64,000 bases of DNA from Lachnospiraceae bacterium (lineage in GTDB: Bacteria; Bacillota; Clostridia; Lachnospirales; Lachnospiraceae), in NCBI GenBank assembly GCA_017624235.1, contig JAGANL010000002.1:62001-126000 (forward strand). Reading direction: 5' to 3'. The position numbers and the translations under genes were made by a program. The notes below the pieces were generated by a model. It worked only from the letters and a program-made list of their open reading frames with translations. It was not told where the DNA came from and made no database searches. Positions 26,993 to 35,990 of this stretch are shown here, piece by piece; the first letter of the stretch is position 1, and every line of letters begins with the position of its first letter.

Positions 26993-27025
26993 AAATCCGG
27001 TCAGAGGAGTCTGATCGGATTTTTT
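26993..27025 (+). terminator. Terminator of yajC
   Basis: A 12-bp stem (26993-27004 with 27011-27022, one G-U) with AGGAGT loop, followed by TTTTTTA. Confidence 0.88.
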
Positions 27026-27057
27026 ATATGGGGTGATGCCATAACCTATATTCATAC

Positions 27058-27087
27058 TTGATATTACCAGCTATTCCCTGTTATAAT
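27058..27087 (+). promoter_or_regulatory. Promoter of leuB-ilvD-ilvB
   Basis: TTGATA (27058-27063) and TATAAT (27082-27087), 18-bp spacing. The ~70-nt leader has no T-box signature and no attenuator, so leucine or isoleucine control, if any, is by a protein. Confidence 0.65.
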
Positions 27088-27159
27088 TATACCCAAGCGC
27101 AGGATAAAGGCAGTATCGAGATTCTGACGTATAGAAAAAGAAACAGTCGGAGGGAAACT

Positions 27160-28242
27160 ATGAATTTGAATATTACCTGTATTCCGGGGGATGGAATCGG
27201 ACCGGAAATCGTAAGAGAAGCAAAAAAAGTACTGGATAAGGTTGCAGTGAAATTTGGTCATACCATTACATATACAGATATTTTGATGGGAGGAGCATCC
27301 ATTGATGTGCATGGTGTACCGCTTACCGAGAAAGCGGTTGCGACAGCGAAGGCGGCAGATGCGGTGCTGATGGGATCCATCGGTGGAGATACCAGTACCT
27401 CTCCATGGTATAAGCTGGCTCCGAATTTAAGGCCGGAGGCTGGCCTTCTTGCATTGAGAAAGGCGCTGAACCTGTTTGCCAATCTGAGACCTGCAGTGTT
27501 ATATGATGAGCTGGCAGGTGCCTGTCCGTTAAAGGAAGAGATCAGCAGTGCCGGATTTGATATGATGATTATGCGTGAGCTGACCGGAGGACTTTATTTC
27601 GGAGAGCGTAAGACCGTGGAGGAGAATGGTGTCAGGAAAGCTATTGATACCCTTACCTATGATGAGAATGAGATCCGCCGTATTGCCATTAAGGGCTTTG
27701 ACATTGCCATGAAACGTAAAAAGAAGGTGACCAGTGTGGATAAAGCCAATGTACTGGATTCCTCCAGACTCTGGCGAGCTGTGGTAAACGAGGTCGCAAA
27801 GGATTACCCGGAGGTCACATTGGAGCATATGCTGGTAGATAACTGTGCAATGCAGTTAGTCAAGGATCCGGCACAGTTTGATGTCATCCTGACAGAGAAC
27901 ATGTTCGGAGATATTCTTTCCGATGAAGCCAGCATGGTGACCGGATCGATTGGAATGCTTGCCAGCGCTTCTTTAAATGATACCAAATTCGGACTCTATG
28001 AGCCGAGCCATGGTTCGGCACCGGATATTGCAGGCAAGGATATTGCCAATCCGATTGCCACGGTTCTGTCCGCATCCATGATGCTGCGTTACAGCTTTGA
28101 TCTGGATAAAGAAGCGGATGCCATCGATCAGGCGGTCAGGAAGGTATTGCAGGACGGCTATCGTACCGGAGATATTATGTCAGAGGGATGTACACAGGTA
28201 GGATGCAGCCGGATGGGAGATCTGTTAGCAGAAAGAATCTAG
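27160..28242 (+). CDS. leuB: 3-isopropylmalate dehydrogenase
   Basis: Oxidative decarboxylation of 3-isopropylmalate to the 2-ketoisocaproate precursor with NAD+, in leucine synthesis. Visible: [44 protein letters not shown], the Lys/Asp active-site block [25 protein letters not shown] and [32 protein letters not shown]. 360 residues. ATG 27160 follows GGAGGG by 7 nt; the earlier in-frame start has no site. leuA, leuC and leuD are not in the window. Confidence 0.95.
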   Translation: MNLNITCIPGDGIGPEIVREAKKVLDKVAVKFGHTITYTDILMGGASIDVHGVPLTEKAVATAKAADAVLMGSIGGDTSTSPWYKLAPNLRPEAGLLALRKALNLFANLRPAVLYDELAGACPLKEEISSAGFDMMIMRELTGGLYFGERKTVEENGVRKAIDTLTYDENEIRRIAIKGFDIAMKRKKKVTSVDKANVLDSSRLWRAVVNEVAKDYPEVTLEHMLVDNCAMQLVKDPAQFDVILTENMFGDILSDEASMVTGSIGMLASASLNDTKFGLYEPSHGSAPDIAGKDIANPIATVLSASMMLRYSFDLDKEADAIDQAVRKVLQDGYRTGDIMSEGCTQVGCSRMGDLLAERI

Positions 28243-28266
28243 GAGAAAGGGTAAGGAGAAAAAGAA

Positions 28267-29937
28267 ATGAGAAGTGATTCCGTAACGAAGGGCACCGGAC
28301 AGGCGCCGCACAGAAGCTTATTTAATGCACTCGGATTTACCGAGGAGGAGCGTAACAGACCGTTAATCGGTATTGTAAGCTCCTATAATGAAATTGTACC
28401 GGGGCATATGAATCTGGATAAAATTGTGGAAGCAGTCAAGATGGGAGTAGCCATGGCAGGTGGTACACCGATTGTTTTTCCGGCAATTGCAGTTTGTGAC
28501 GGTATTGCCATGGGACATGTGGGAATGAAATATTCTCTGGTAACCCGTGACCTGATTGCAGATTCTACAGAATGTATGGCAATGGCACACGGATTTGACG
28601 GACTGGTATGTGTGCCGAACTGTGATAAGAATGTACCAGGCCTTTTGATGGCGGCGGCAAGACTGAATATACCGACCATCTTTGTATCCGGTGGCCCGAT
28701 GTTAGCAGGACATGTACATGGACAGAAAAGAAGCCTTTCTTCTATGTTCGAGGCAGTTGGAAGCGTAGCAGCCGGTACGATGACGATGGAAGAACTGTCA
28801 GAGTTTGAAGAAAAGGTCTGCCCGACCTGCGGTTCCTGTTCCGGTATGTATACTGCTAACTCCATGAACTGTCTGACGGAAGCACTGGGTATGGGATTGA
28901 AAGGCAACGGAACGATTCCGGCAGTTTATTCCGAAAGAATCCGTCTGGCAAAGCATGCCGGCATGAAAATCATGGAGCTGGTGGAAAAGGATATCAAGCC
29001 GAGAGATATCATGAGTGAAAAGGCATTTTTAAATGCACTGACCGTGGATATGGCACTTGGCTGTTCTACCAATTCCATGCTGCATCTTCCTGCAATCGCG
29101 CATGAGGCGGGAGTGGAGCTGAATCTGGATATCGCAAATGAACTGTCTACAAAGACTCCGAACCTGTGCCATCTGGCACCGGCAGGCCCGACCTATATGG
29201 AGGACTTGAACGAAGCGGGCGGTGTTTATGCGGTCATGAATGAACTGACGAAGAAAAACCTGTTATATACCGATCTGATTACGGTAACCGGAAAGACGGT
29301 AGGAGAAAATATTGCAGGCTGTGTCAATAAAAATCCGGAGGTGATCCGTCCGGTGGAAAATCCGTATTCCGAGACCGGAGGAATCGCTGTCTTAAAGGGC
29401 AATCTGGCTCCGGATTCCGGTGTGGTAAAACGTTCTGCTGTCGTACCGGAAATGATGGTACATGAAGGTCCTGCCAGAGTATTTGATTGTGAAGAAGATG
29501 CGATTGCCGCTATCAAGGGTGGTAAGATTGTGGCAGGGGACGTTGTAGTCATCCGATATGAAGGACCTAAGGGTGGCCCTGGCATGAGGGAGATGCTGAA
29601 TCCGACCTCTGCAATCGCGGGCATGGGACTTGGCTCCAGCGTGGCGCTGATTACAGACGGACGTTTTTCCGGTGCATCCAGAGGCGCATCCATTGGCCAT
29701 GTGTCACCGGAAGCGGCAGTGGGAGGCCCGATTGCTCTTGTTGAGGAAGGTGATATCATCAGCATCAACATCCCGGAAAATACATTGAATGTAAAAATTT
29801 CAGAAGAAGAAATGGAAGCGAGACGGGCAAAATGGCAGCCAAGAGAGCCGAAGGTTACGACGGGATATCTGAGCAGATATCGTGAACTGGTAACAAGCGG
29901 CAACAGAGGAGCTATTCTGGAAGTACCGAAAGCATAA
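28267..29937 (+). CDS. ilvD: Dihydroxy-acid dehydratase
   Basis: Fe-S enzyme converting dihydroxyisovalerate and dihydroxymethylvalerate to the 2-keto acids of valine/leucine and isoleucine. Signatures: RSDSVTKG start, [23 protein letters not shown] and [13 protein letters not shown] (cluster Cys), [13 protein letters not shown] and [33 protein letters not shown]. 556 residues, full length. Starts 24 nt after leuB; transcribed with it. Confidence 0.96.
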   Translation: MRSDSVTKGTGQAPHRSLFNALGFTEEERNRPLIGIVSSYNEIVPGHMNLDKIVEAVKMGVAMAGGTPIVFPAIAVCDGIAMGHVGMKYSLVTRDLIADSTECMAMAHGFDGLVCVPNCDKNVPGLLMAAARLNIPTIFVSGGPMLAGHVHGQKRSLSSMFEAVGSVAAGTMTMEELSEFEEKVCPTCGSCSGMYTANSMNCLTEALGMGLKGNGTIPAVYSERIRLAKHAGMKIMELVEKDIKPRDIMSEKAFLNALTVDMALGCSTNSMLHLPAIAHEAGVELNLDIANELSTKTPNLCHLAPAGPTYMEDLNEAGGVYAVMNELTKKNLLYTDLITVTGKTVGENIAGCVNKNPEVIRPVENPYSETGGIAVLKGNLAPDSGVVKRSAVVPEMMVHEGPARVFDCEEDAIAAIKGGKIVAGDVVVIRYEGPKGGPGMREMLNPTSAIAGMGLGSSVALITDGRFSGASRGASIGHVSPEAAVGGPIALVEEGDIISINIPENTLNVKISEEEMEARRAKWQPREPKVTTGYLSRYRELVTSGNRGAILEVPKA

Positions 29938-29955
29938 TATACGGAGGGAAAAGCA

Positions 29956-31632
29956 ATGCAGCTGACAGGGGCAGAAATTGTTATAGAATGTTTAAAGGAA
30001 CAGGGAGTTGATACCGTATTCGGTTATCCGGGAGGTACGATTCTGAATGTATATGATGCACTGTATAAGCATCAGGGAGAGATTAACCATATCCTGACTT
30101 CTCATGAGCAGGGAGCGGCTCATGCGGCAGACGGTTATGCCAGAGCAACGGGTAAGGTCGGCGTTTGTCTGGCTACTAGTGGACCGGGTGCGACCAACCT
30201 CGTAACCGGTATTGCGACAGCCTATATGGATTCCGTACCGATGGTAGCCATCACGGCAAATGTAAACCTGCCGCTTCTTGGCAAGGATACCTTTCAGGAG
30301 GTGGACATTGCGGGTGTAACGATGCCGATTACGAAGCACGGTTATATTGTAAAGGATGTCAATATTCTGGCAGATACCATCCGAAAGGCATTTCATATTG
30401 CACGCAGCGGACGTCCGGGACCGGTTCTGGTGGACATTACCAAGGATGTCACAGCCAATACGTGTGAATATGAAAGAAAGGAGCCGCTGCCGTTAGAACG
30501 TGTGAACCGTTATACACCGGAGGATATTGATACGGCAGTGGAGCTGATTGAACAGGCAAAGAAACCGTTTATCTATCTGGGCGGCGGAGCCATTCTATCG
30601 GGAGCTTCAGAGGAGGTCAAGAAATTTGCAAAGCGAATCGATGCGCCGGTATGTGACACCCTGATGGGTAAAGGCGCTTTTGACGGGCATGATGAGCTGT
30701 ATACCGGAATGATCGGTATGCACGGCACCAAGACCTCCAATCTCGGAGTCAATGAATGCGATCTGTTGATTGCACTGGGTGCGCGCTTTTCAGATCGTGT
30801 GGTCAGCAATGCAGCAAAATTTGCATCAGGCGCCAGGGTATTACATATCGATATTGATGCCGCTGAAATCAATAAAAACATCCGTACCACGGCATCCGTT
30901 GTAGGTGATTTGAAAACGGTACTGTCGGAGCTGAACGGTAAAGTAAAGGAGCAGAGCCATCCTGAGTGGATTGCGCATATTAAGGAGCTGAAGGAAAAGT
31001 ATCCGCTGCGCTATGATGACAGTAAGCTTTCCTGCCCATATATTATTGAAGAGCTGGACCGCGTGACCGAAGGAAAAGCGGTGATCAGTACGGATGTCGG
31101 ACAGCACCAGATGTGGACGGCACAGTATTATAAATATTCAGAGCCGAGAACCTTCCTATCCTCCGGAGGACTTGGAACAATGGGTTACGGTCTGGGGGCA
31201 TGTATCGGAGCCAAAATGAGCAGACCGGATAAAATATGTGTCAATGTGGCAGGTGACGGCTGTTTCCGCATGAATATGAACGAACTGGCGACTGCATCAC
31301 GCTATAATATTCCGATTATTGAAATTGTAATCAATAACCATGTACTCGGCATGGTCAGACAGTGGCAGACACTGTTTTACGGACAACGCTATTCACAGAC
31401 CGTGTTAAATGACGGGGTAGACTTCTGCAAGGTAGCGGAGGCTCTTGGCTGTGAAGCAATCCGGGTAACAACAAAGGAAGAGGTAGGTCCTGCATTGGAA
31501 AAGGCAATTGCCATGAAACGTCCGGTATTGATTGATTGTATCATACCGGAGGATGATAAGGTATTCCCAATGGTTTCTCCGGGAGGCCCGATCAGTGAGG
31601 CGTTTGACGAACAGGATCTGCGTGAGAGATAA
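29956..31632 (+). CDS. ilvB: Acetolactate synthase, large subunit
   Basis: ThDP enzyme joining two pyruvates (or pyruvate and 2-ketobutyrate) to acetohydroxy acids. Signatures: GYPGGTILNVYD, the ThDP glutamate in SHEQGAAHAADGYARATG, DVGQHQMWTAQYY, GGLGTMGYGLGACIGAK and the ThDP motif GDGCFRMNMNELATA. 558 residues. No small regulatory subunit (ilvN) follows: the next gene is an L,D-transpeptidase, so either the small subunit is elsewhere or the enzyme works alone. Confidence 0.94.
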   Translation: MQLTGAEIVIECLKEQGVDTVFGYPGGTILNVYDALYKHQGEINHILTSHEQGAAHAADGYARATGKVGVCLATSGPGATNLVTGIATAYMDSVPMVAITANVNLPLLGKDTFQEVDIAGVTMPITKHGYIVKDVNILADTIRKAFHIARSGRPGPVLVDITKDVTANTCEYERKEPLPLERVNRYTPEDIDTAVELIEQAKKPFIYLGGGAILSGASEEVKKFAKRIDAPVCDTLMGKGAFDGHDELYTGMIGMHGTKTSNLGVNECDLLIALGARFSDRVVSNAAKFASGARVLHIDIDAAEINKNIRTTASVVGDLKTVLSELNGKVKEQSHPEWIAHIKELKEKYPLRYDDSKLSCPYIIEELDRVTEGKAVISTDVGQHQMWTAQYYKYSEPRTFLSSGGLGTMGYGLGACIGAKMSRPDKICVNVAGDGCFRMNMNELATASRYNIPIIEIVINNHVLGMVRQWQTLFYGQRYSQTVLNDGVDFCKVAEALGCEAIRVTTKEEVGPALEKAIAMKRPVLIDCIIPEDDKVFPMVSPGGPISEAFDEQDLRER

Positions 31633-31644
31633 GCAAAGGTCAAT

Positions 31645-33075
31645 ATGAAAGATAATTTGCCAAAGAAAAAGCATCCGGTTCTGATATACAGTTTGATAGT
31701 CTTAATGGTTGCCTGTCTTCTGACAGGCGGCTATTTTGCTATGTGTCATTATTATGAACAGGCAGATTTTATCTGCGGAACCTGGATCAATGGAAGCTAT
31801 TGTGCCGGAAAGACAGTCGAGGAAGTGGAAGCAGAGCTTTTGTCACAGGAAATGGAAAGAACACTGGCTGTACTGGATAGAAACGGCAGGGAGCAGGTAC
31901 TTGATCTGAGTGAATACGGTTCGGAAGCATTGGTCTGTCATTATCGGTCACAGCTTGAGAATATTAGTGCCGGACAGTCTGCAGGAAATTGGATTGCAGA
32001 TACCTTTCACAGCGTTCATTATGAGGTGAAGCCAAAGATTAGCGTATCAAGAGTCGCTTCGGACCAGGCTGTGGACGGCTTAAAGTGTGTCATGCAGGCC
32101 AGACAGCTGAAGCATCCTGAGGTCTCCATCCAGAAAACCGGAAATGGGTATGTACTGGAGGATGAAAAGGCTTTTATTCTGGATGTGGAGAAAACAAAGG
32201 CTGCCGTTTATGATGCCTTTTGCAGTCAGGAGCAGTGTCTGGATTTGGAGGCAGCCGGTTGTTATCGCTCGGAGCCTTATGATCAGGAGGATCGGGATAC
32301 CATGGCTCTCTGGAAGAAGATCGAGGCTTTTCAGGATTGCGGGATCGTGTATCTGTTCGGAAAAGACAGGGAAACGGTGGATGCTTCCGTGGTGTGTGAC
32401 TGGATTACGGTGGATGAAAACAGGCAGTTTGTGCTGGATCAGGAGGACAATCTGATTCTGGATGCAGAGAAAGTCAAAGAATACATAGCTTTTCTGGCAG
32501 AGAAATATGATACCTATGGAGCAGTCCGTGAATTTCAGACGACCAGAGGGGATGTCGTTACGATTGAGGGCGGTACCTATGGGAACAAGCTGGATCAGCG
32601 GGCAGAAGTAAAATATCTGACGGAGAGCTTCTTGAACAATGTCAGAGAGGAGCATGAACCTGCCTATGAGCGAAAGGCGTGGGCACAGGGCAAAGACGAT
32701 ATCGGAGATACCTACATTGAGGTCGATATGGGGGAACAGCTCCTGTACTATTACGAAAAGGGAACCTGTCTTATAAAGACGCCAATCGTAACCGGTAATA
32801 TGATGCGCAGGAGAGACACTCCCGCGGCAGTCTGTTTTGTCTATGGCAAGCAGAAAAACCGCGTGCTGAAGGGGCCGGGATATGCGGCCAGAGTCAAATT
32901 CTGGATGCCGGTTAAAGGCGGTATCGGAATCCATGATGCGTCCTGGCGAAAGGAATTTGGCGGTGAGATCTATAAGACGGATGGCTCTCATGGCTGTATC
33001 AATACACCGTATGAGGCGATGGAGAAGCTGTATGATAGAGTAGAGATTGGGACTCCGGTTGTGATGTTTTATTGA
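31645..33075 (+). CDS. L,D-transpeptidase (YkuD domain) with N-terminal anchor
   Basis: Makes 3-3 cross-links or anchors proteins in peptidoglycan outside the cell. An N-terminal transmembrane segment (residues ~10-32) is followed by a long PG-binding-type alpha/beta region (about 50-330) and a YkuD domain: YIEVDMGEQLLYYYEKG, GIGIHDASWRKEFG, and HGCINTP with catalytic Cys451. 476 residues. ATG 31645 is 12 nt after the ilvB stop, with AAAGG, so it is in the same transcript; the functional link to branched-chain synthesis is not apparent. Confidence 0.88.
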   Translation: MKDNLPKKKHPVLIYSLIVLMVACLLTGGYFAMCHYYEQADFICGTWINGSYCAGKTVEEVEAELLSQEMERTLAVLDRNGREQVLDLSEYGSEALVCHYRSQLENISAGQSAGNWIADTFHSVHYEVKPKISVSRVASDQAVDGLKCVMQARQLKHPEVSIQKTGNGYVLEDEKAFILDVEKTKAAVYDAFCSQEQCLDLEAAGCYRSEPYDQEDRDTMALWKKIEAFQDCGIVYLFGKDRETVDASVVCDWITVDENRQFVLDQEDNLILDAEKVKEYIAFLAEKYDTYGAVREFQTTRGDVVTIEGGTYGNKLDQRAEVKYLTESFLNNVREEHEPAYERKAWAQGKDDIGDTYIEVDMGEQLLYYYEKGTCLIKTPIVTGNMMRRRDTPAAVCFVYGKQKNRVLKGPGYAARVKFWMPVKGGIGIHDASWRKEFGGEIYKTDGSHGCINTPYEAMEKLYDRVEIGTPVVMFY

Positions 33076-33081
33076 AACTGA

Positions 33082-33107
33082 TTTCTGACAGAAATTTCTG
33101 ACAGAAA
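33082..33107. repeat. Tandem perfect 13-bp palindromes upstream of serC
   Basis: TTTCTGACAGAAA occurs twice, back to back (33082-33094 and 33095-33107), each a perfect palindrome around a central A. They end 12 nt before the serC -35, making them a candidate activator or repressor site. Confidence 0.7.
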
Positions 33108-33118
33108 TACGAAAAAAA

Positions 33119-33147
33119 TTGACAATCCTTGTCAAATGTGTTATTAC
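33119..33147 (+). promoter_or_regulatory. Promoter of serC-serA
   Basis: TTGACA (33119-33124) and TATTAC (33142-33147) with 17-bp spacing, 58 nt before the GTG start. Confidence 0.6.
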
Positions 33148-33204
33148 AGTAAAGTGGTAAAGCAGTAGAAAAACAGGCTGCTTCCAAAACAGGAGGGAAT
33201 CAAA

Positions 33205-34287
33205 GTGTCCAGAGTATACAATTTTTCAGCAGGTCCGGCAGTTTTACCTGAAGAAGTATTAAAAGAAGCTGCAGAAGAGATGTTAGATTATAAGGGAACC
33301 GGAATGTCCGTTATGGAAATGAGTCACCGTTCTAAGGCTTATGATCAGATTATTAAGGAAGCAGAAGCGGATTTACGGGAACTGATGAATATTCCGGATA
33401 ATTATAAGGTATTATTTTTGCAGGGTGGAGCAAGCCTGCAGTTTGCCATGATTCCGATGAATCTGATGAAAAATAAGGTGGCTGATTACATTGTAACCGG
33501 ACAGTGGGCCAAGAAAGCATATCAGGAGGCATCCAAATACGGAAAGGCAAATAAGATTGCATCCAGTGAGGATCAGACCTTCTCTTACATACCGGATTGT
33601 TCAGATCTTCCGATTTCCGAGGATGCTGACTATGTCTATATTTGTGAGAATAATACCATTTACGGTACGAAGTTTAAAACCCTGCCGAATACGAAAGGAA
33701 AGACGCTGGTAGCAGATGTATCCTCCTGCTTTTTATCAGAACCGGTGGATGTAACCAAATATGGCGTCATCTATGGCGGCGTACAGAAAAATATCGGACC
33801 GGCTGGAGTGGTCATTGTTATCATCCGTGAGGATCTGATTAGCGAGGATGTCCTTCCGGGCACACCGACCATGATGCAGTATAAGATACATGCAGATGCA
33901 CAGTCCTTATACAATACACCGCCTGCATATGGCATTTATATCTGCGGCAAGGTATTCAAGTGGCTGAAGAAGATGGGCGGCCTTGAGGTGATGAAGGAGC
34001 GCAATGAGAAAAAGGCGAAGATTCTTTATGATTTCCTGGATGAAAGCAGGCTTTTCAAGGGGACAGTCAGAAAAGAGGACCGTTCTCTGATGAATGTACC
34101 GTTCGTAACAGGAAACGAGGAGCTGGATGCCAAGTTTGTAAAAGAGGCAAAGGAAGCCGGATTTGAGAATTTGAAGGGACATAGAACGGTAGGCGGCATG
34201 AGAGCCAGCATTTACAATGCAATGCCGATCGAGGGTGTTGAGAAGTTAGTAGAATTTATGAGAAAATTTGAAGCAGAGAACGCTTAA
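33205..34287 (+). CDS. serC: Phosphoserine aminotransferase
   Basis: PLP enzyme making 3-phosphoserine from 3-phosphohydroxypyruvate. Starts at GTG 33205, 9 nt after AGGAGGG: VSRVYNFSAGPAVLPEEVL. Conserved blocks: GTGMSVMEMSHRSKAYD, LQGGASLQFAMIPMN, the PLP lysine region VDVTKYGVIYGGVQKNIGPAG and GTPTMMQYKI. 360 residues, normal length. Followed 52 nt later by serA: together the two first steps from 3-phosphoglycerate to serine; serB is not here. Confidence 0.96.
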   Translation: MSRVYNFSAGPAVLPEEVLKEAAEEMLDYKGTGMSVMEMSHRSKAYDQIIKEAEADLRELMNIPDNYKVLFLQGGASLQFAMIPMNLMKNKVADYIVTGQWAKKAYQEASKYGKANKIASSEDQTFSYIPDCSDLPISEDADYVYICENNTIYGTKFKTLPNTKGKTLVADVSSCFLSEPVDVTKYGVIYGGVQKNIGPAGVVIVIIREDLISEDVLPGTPTMMQYKIHADAQSLYNTPPAYGIYICGKVFKWLKKMGGLEVMKERNEKKAKILYDFLDESRLFKGTVRKEDRSLMNVPFVTGNEELDAKFVKEAKEAGFENLKGHRTVGGMRASIYNAMPIEGVEKLVEFMRKFEAENA

Positions 34288-34339
34288 GCGGATCGTGCGG
34301 ATATAGAATGTTTAATAATTTAGAAAGAGGGATAGAAAC

Positions 34340-35503
34340 ATGTTTAAATATCATTGCCTGAATCCAATTTCCAGAGTTGGATTGGAAGGTTTTACAGATC
34401 AGTATGTCATGACAGAGGATGTGGCAGAGGCAGAGGGGATTTTAGTCCGCAGTGCGGCAATGCACGATATGGAGCTGCCGGATGGGCTGCTTGCCATTGC
34501 CAGAGCCGGTGCCGGAGTCAATAATATTCCACTTGACAAGTGTGCACAGAAGGGTATTGTAGTGTTTAATACACCGGGAGCAAATGCAAATGGTGTTAAG
34601 GAGCTTGTGATTGCAGGTATGCTGCTTGCATCCCGTGATATCGTAGGCGGTATCAGCTGGGTGAAGAGTGACAGTGCAGATGAGAATATTGCCAAGGCAG
34701 CAGAAAAGGAAAAGAAAAAATTTGCCGGTACGGAAATTTCGGGTAAGAAGCTTGGTATTATCGGTCTGGGAGCCATTGGCGTCAAGGTGGCGAACGTAGC
34801 CAGACATCTCGGAATGGAGGTATATGGATATGACCCATACGTATCGGTGGATGCAGCATGGAATCTGAGCCGGGATGTAAAGCATGTTCTGAATGTAGAT
34901 GAAATTTATGAGAACTGTGATATCATTACGATTCATGTGCCGCTTCTGGATTCTACAAAAGGTATGATTGATAAAGAAGCGGTTGCAAAGATGAAGGACG
35001 GTGTCATTCTGTTAAACTTTGCGAGAGATTTGCTTGTAAATGAGGCGGATGTACTGGAGGGAATCAAGGCGGGCAAGGTTCGCAAATATGTTTCGGATTT
35101 CCCGAATCCTACTACAGCAGGACAGGATGGCTGCATCGTGATTCCGCATCTGGGAGCTTCCACAGAAGAGTCCGAGGATAACTGTGCGAAGATGGCAGTG
35201 AAGGAACTGATGAATTATCTGGAGAATGGTAATATCGTAAACAGTGTGAATTATCCGAACTGTGATATGGGCATCTGCAATCAGGCCGGCCGCGTGGCTA
35301 TCTTCCATGCAAACACAGCCAATATGATTACGAAGTTCACAGCCTGCTTTGGTGACAATAACATCAATATTTCCGATATGATGAACAAGTCCAGAGGTGA
35401 GGTCGCTTACACGATGATTGATATTGAAGCACCGGCAACTCCGGAAATCATTGAGAAATTGAGTGGTATTGAAGGGGTTTACCGTGTCAGAGTCGTAAAA
35501 TAA
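34340..35503 (+). CDS. serA: D-3-phosphoglycerate dehydrogenase, short ACT-type
   Basis: NAD-dependent first enzyme of serine synthesis; 387 residues, the short form with an ACT domain but no intervening domain. Visible: RAGAGVNNIPLDKCAQKGIV, TPGANANGVKELV, NAD motif GLGAIGVKVANVARHLGMEV, catalytic Arg in NFARDLLVNEADV, Glu in the following DCIVIPHLGASTEESE with active-site His. The C-terminal ACT (about 315-387) gives serine feedback control in relatives. Co-transcribed after serC; closed by the terminator at 35508. Confidence 0.95.
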   Translation: MFKYHCLNPISRVGLEGFTDQYVMTEDVAEAEGILVRSAAMHDMELPDGLLAIARAGAGVNNIPLDKCAQKGIVVFNTPGANANGVKELVIAGMLLASRDIVGGISWVKSDSADENIAKAAEKEKKKFAGTEISGKKLGIIGLGAIGVKVANVARHLGMEVYGYDPYVSVDAAWNLSRDVKHVLNVDEIYENCDIITIHVPLLDSTKGMIDKEAVAKMKDGVILLNFARDLLVNEADVLEGIKAGKVRKYVSDFPNPTTAGQDGCIVIPHLGASTEESEDNCAKMAVKELMNYLENGNIVNSVNYPNCDMGICNQAGRVAIFHANTANMITKFTACFGDNNINISDMMNKSRGEVAYTMIDIEAPATPEIIEKLSGIEGVYRVRVVK

Positions 35504-35507
35504 TGTA

Positions 35508-35548
35508 CAGCCTGCGGGAAAGGATATGGACCGCAGGCTGCTTTTTTT
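35508..35548 (+). terminator. Terminator of serC-serA
   Basis: CAGCCTGCGG pairs with CCGCAGGCTG (10 bp) and is followed by CTTTTTTT. Confidence 0.95.
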
Positions 35549-35567
35549 AGTATTCAGTTTTAGGACA

Positions 35568-35837
35568 TTACGGCATCACATCACCGTATGTATTCATATT
35601 GCCCATCGTAGATTGAAATTTTTTCTCACGCTCTACAGAAGCTTCACTTGCCAGATCCATATAAAGCATAAAAATATCCTCTACAGGACAGCCCTCCTCT
35701 TTGGCAATTTCTTCCATAACAGGTTTTAGCTTCTCCAGCTGATAGGAGATCTGTACCTTCTGGGGATCGATCCCTTCCAGTACCTGATCGGCATACTCAT
35801 TGATTCTGGTCAGAATTTTTCGATTTTTATCTGTCAT
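35568..35837 (-). CDS. Small helical protein of unknown function
   Basis: An 89-residue cytoplasmic protein, alpha-helical and rich in Glu/Lys, for example RKILTRINEYADQVLEG and LEKLKPVMEEIAKEEG. I do not recognise the family. Start ATG 35837 is 7 nt after GAAGGGA; the ATG at 35858 has no site. It faces the serC-serA terminator and stands alone between serA and glgB. Confidence 0.7.
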   Translation of the reverse strand: MTDKNRKILTRINEYADQVLEGIDPQKVQISYQLEKLKPVMEEIAKEEGCPVEDIFMLYMDLASEASVEREKKFQSTMGNMNTYGDVMP

Positions 35838-35908
35838 AGTATGATCCCTTCCATTCAAAAATTTTCTTAAATTTTATTTTAACACCGGGGAACATTTCCT
35901 GCAAGTGC

Positions 35909-35937
35909 TTGTATAAGAGTGGTGTTTTTGTTATGAT
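35909..35937 (+). promoter_or_regulatory. Promoter of glgB-mscS-deoC
   Basis: TTGTAT (35909-35914) and TATGAT (35932-35937), 17-bp spacing, 53 nt before the glgB ATG. Confidence 0.65.
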
Positions 35938-35990
35938 AAAAGATAACAGATACCATCATAAGGTATAGAATCTCACAGGGGGACGACAGC

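Noticed and set aside
26939-27159. T-box or leader attenuator before leuB
   Set aside because: No T-box core (GGTGG/AGGGTGG...GCG), no competing hairpins; only the yajC terminator and a plain promoter.
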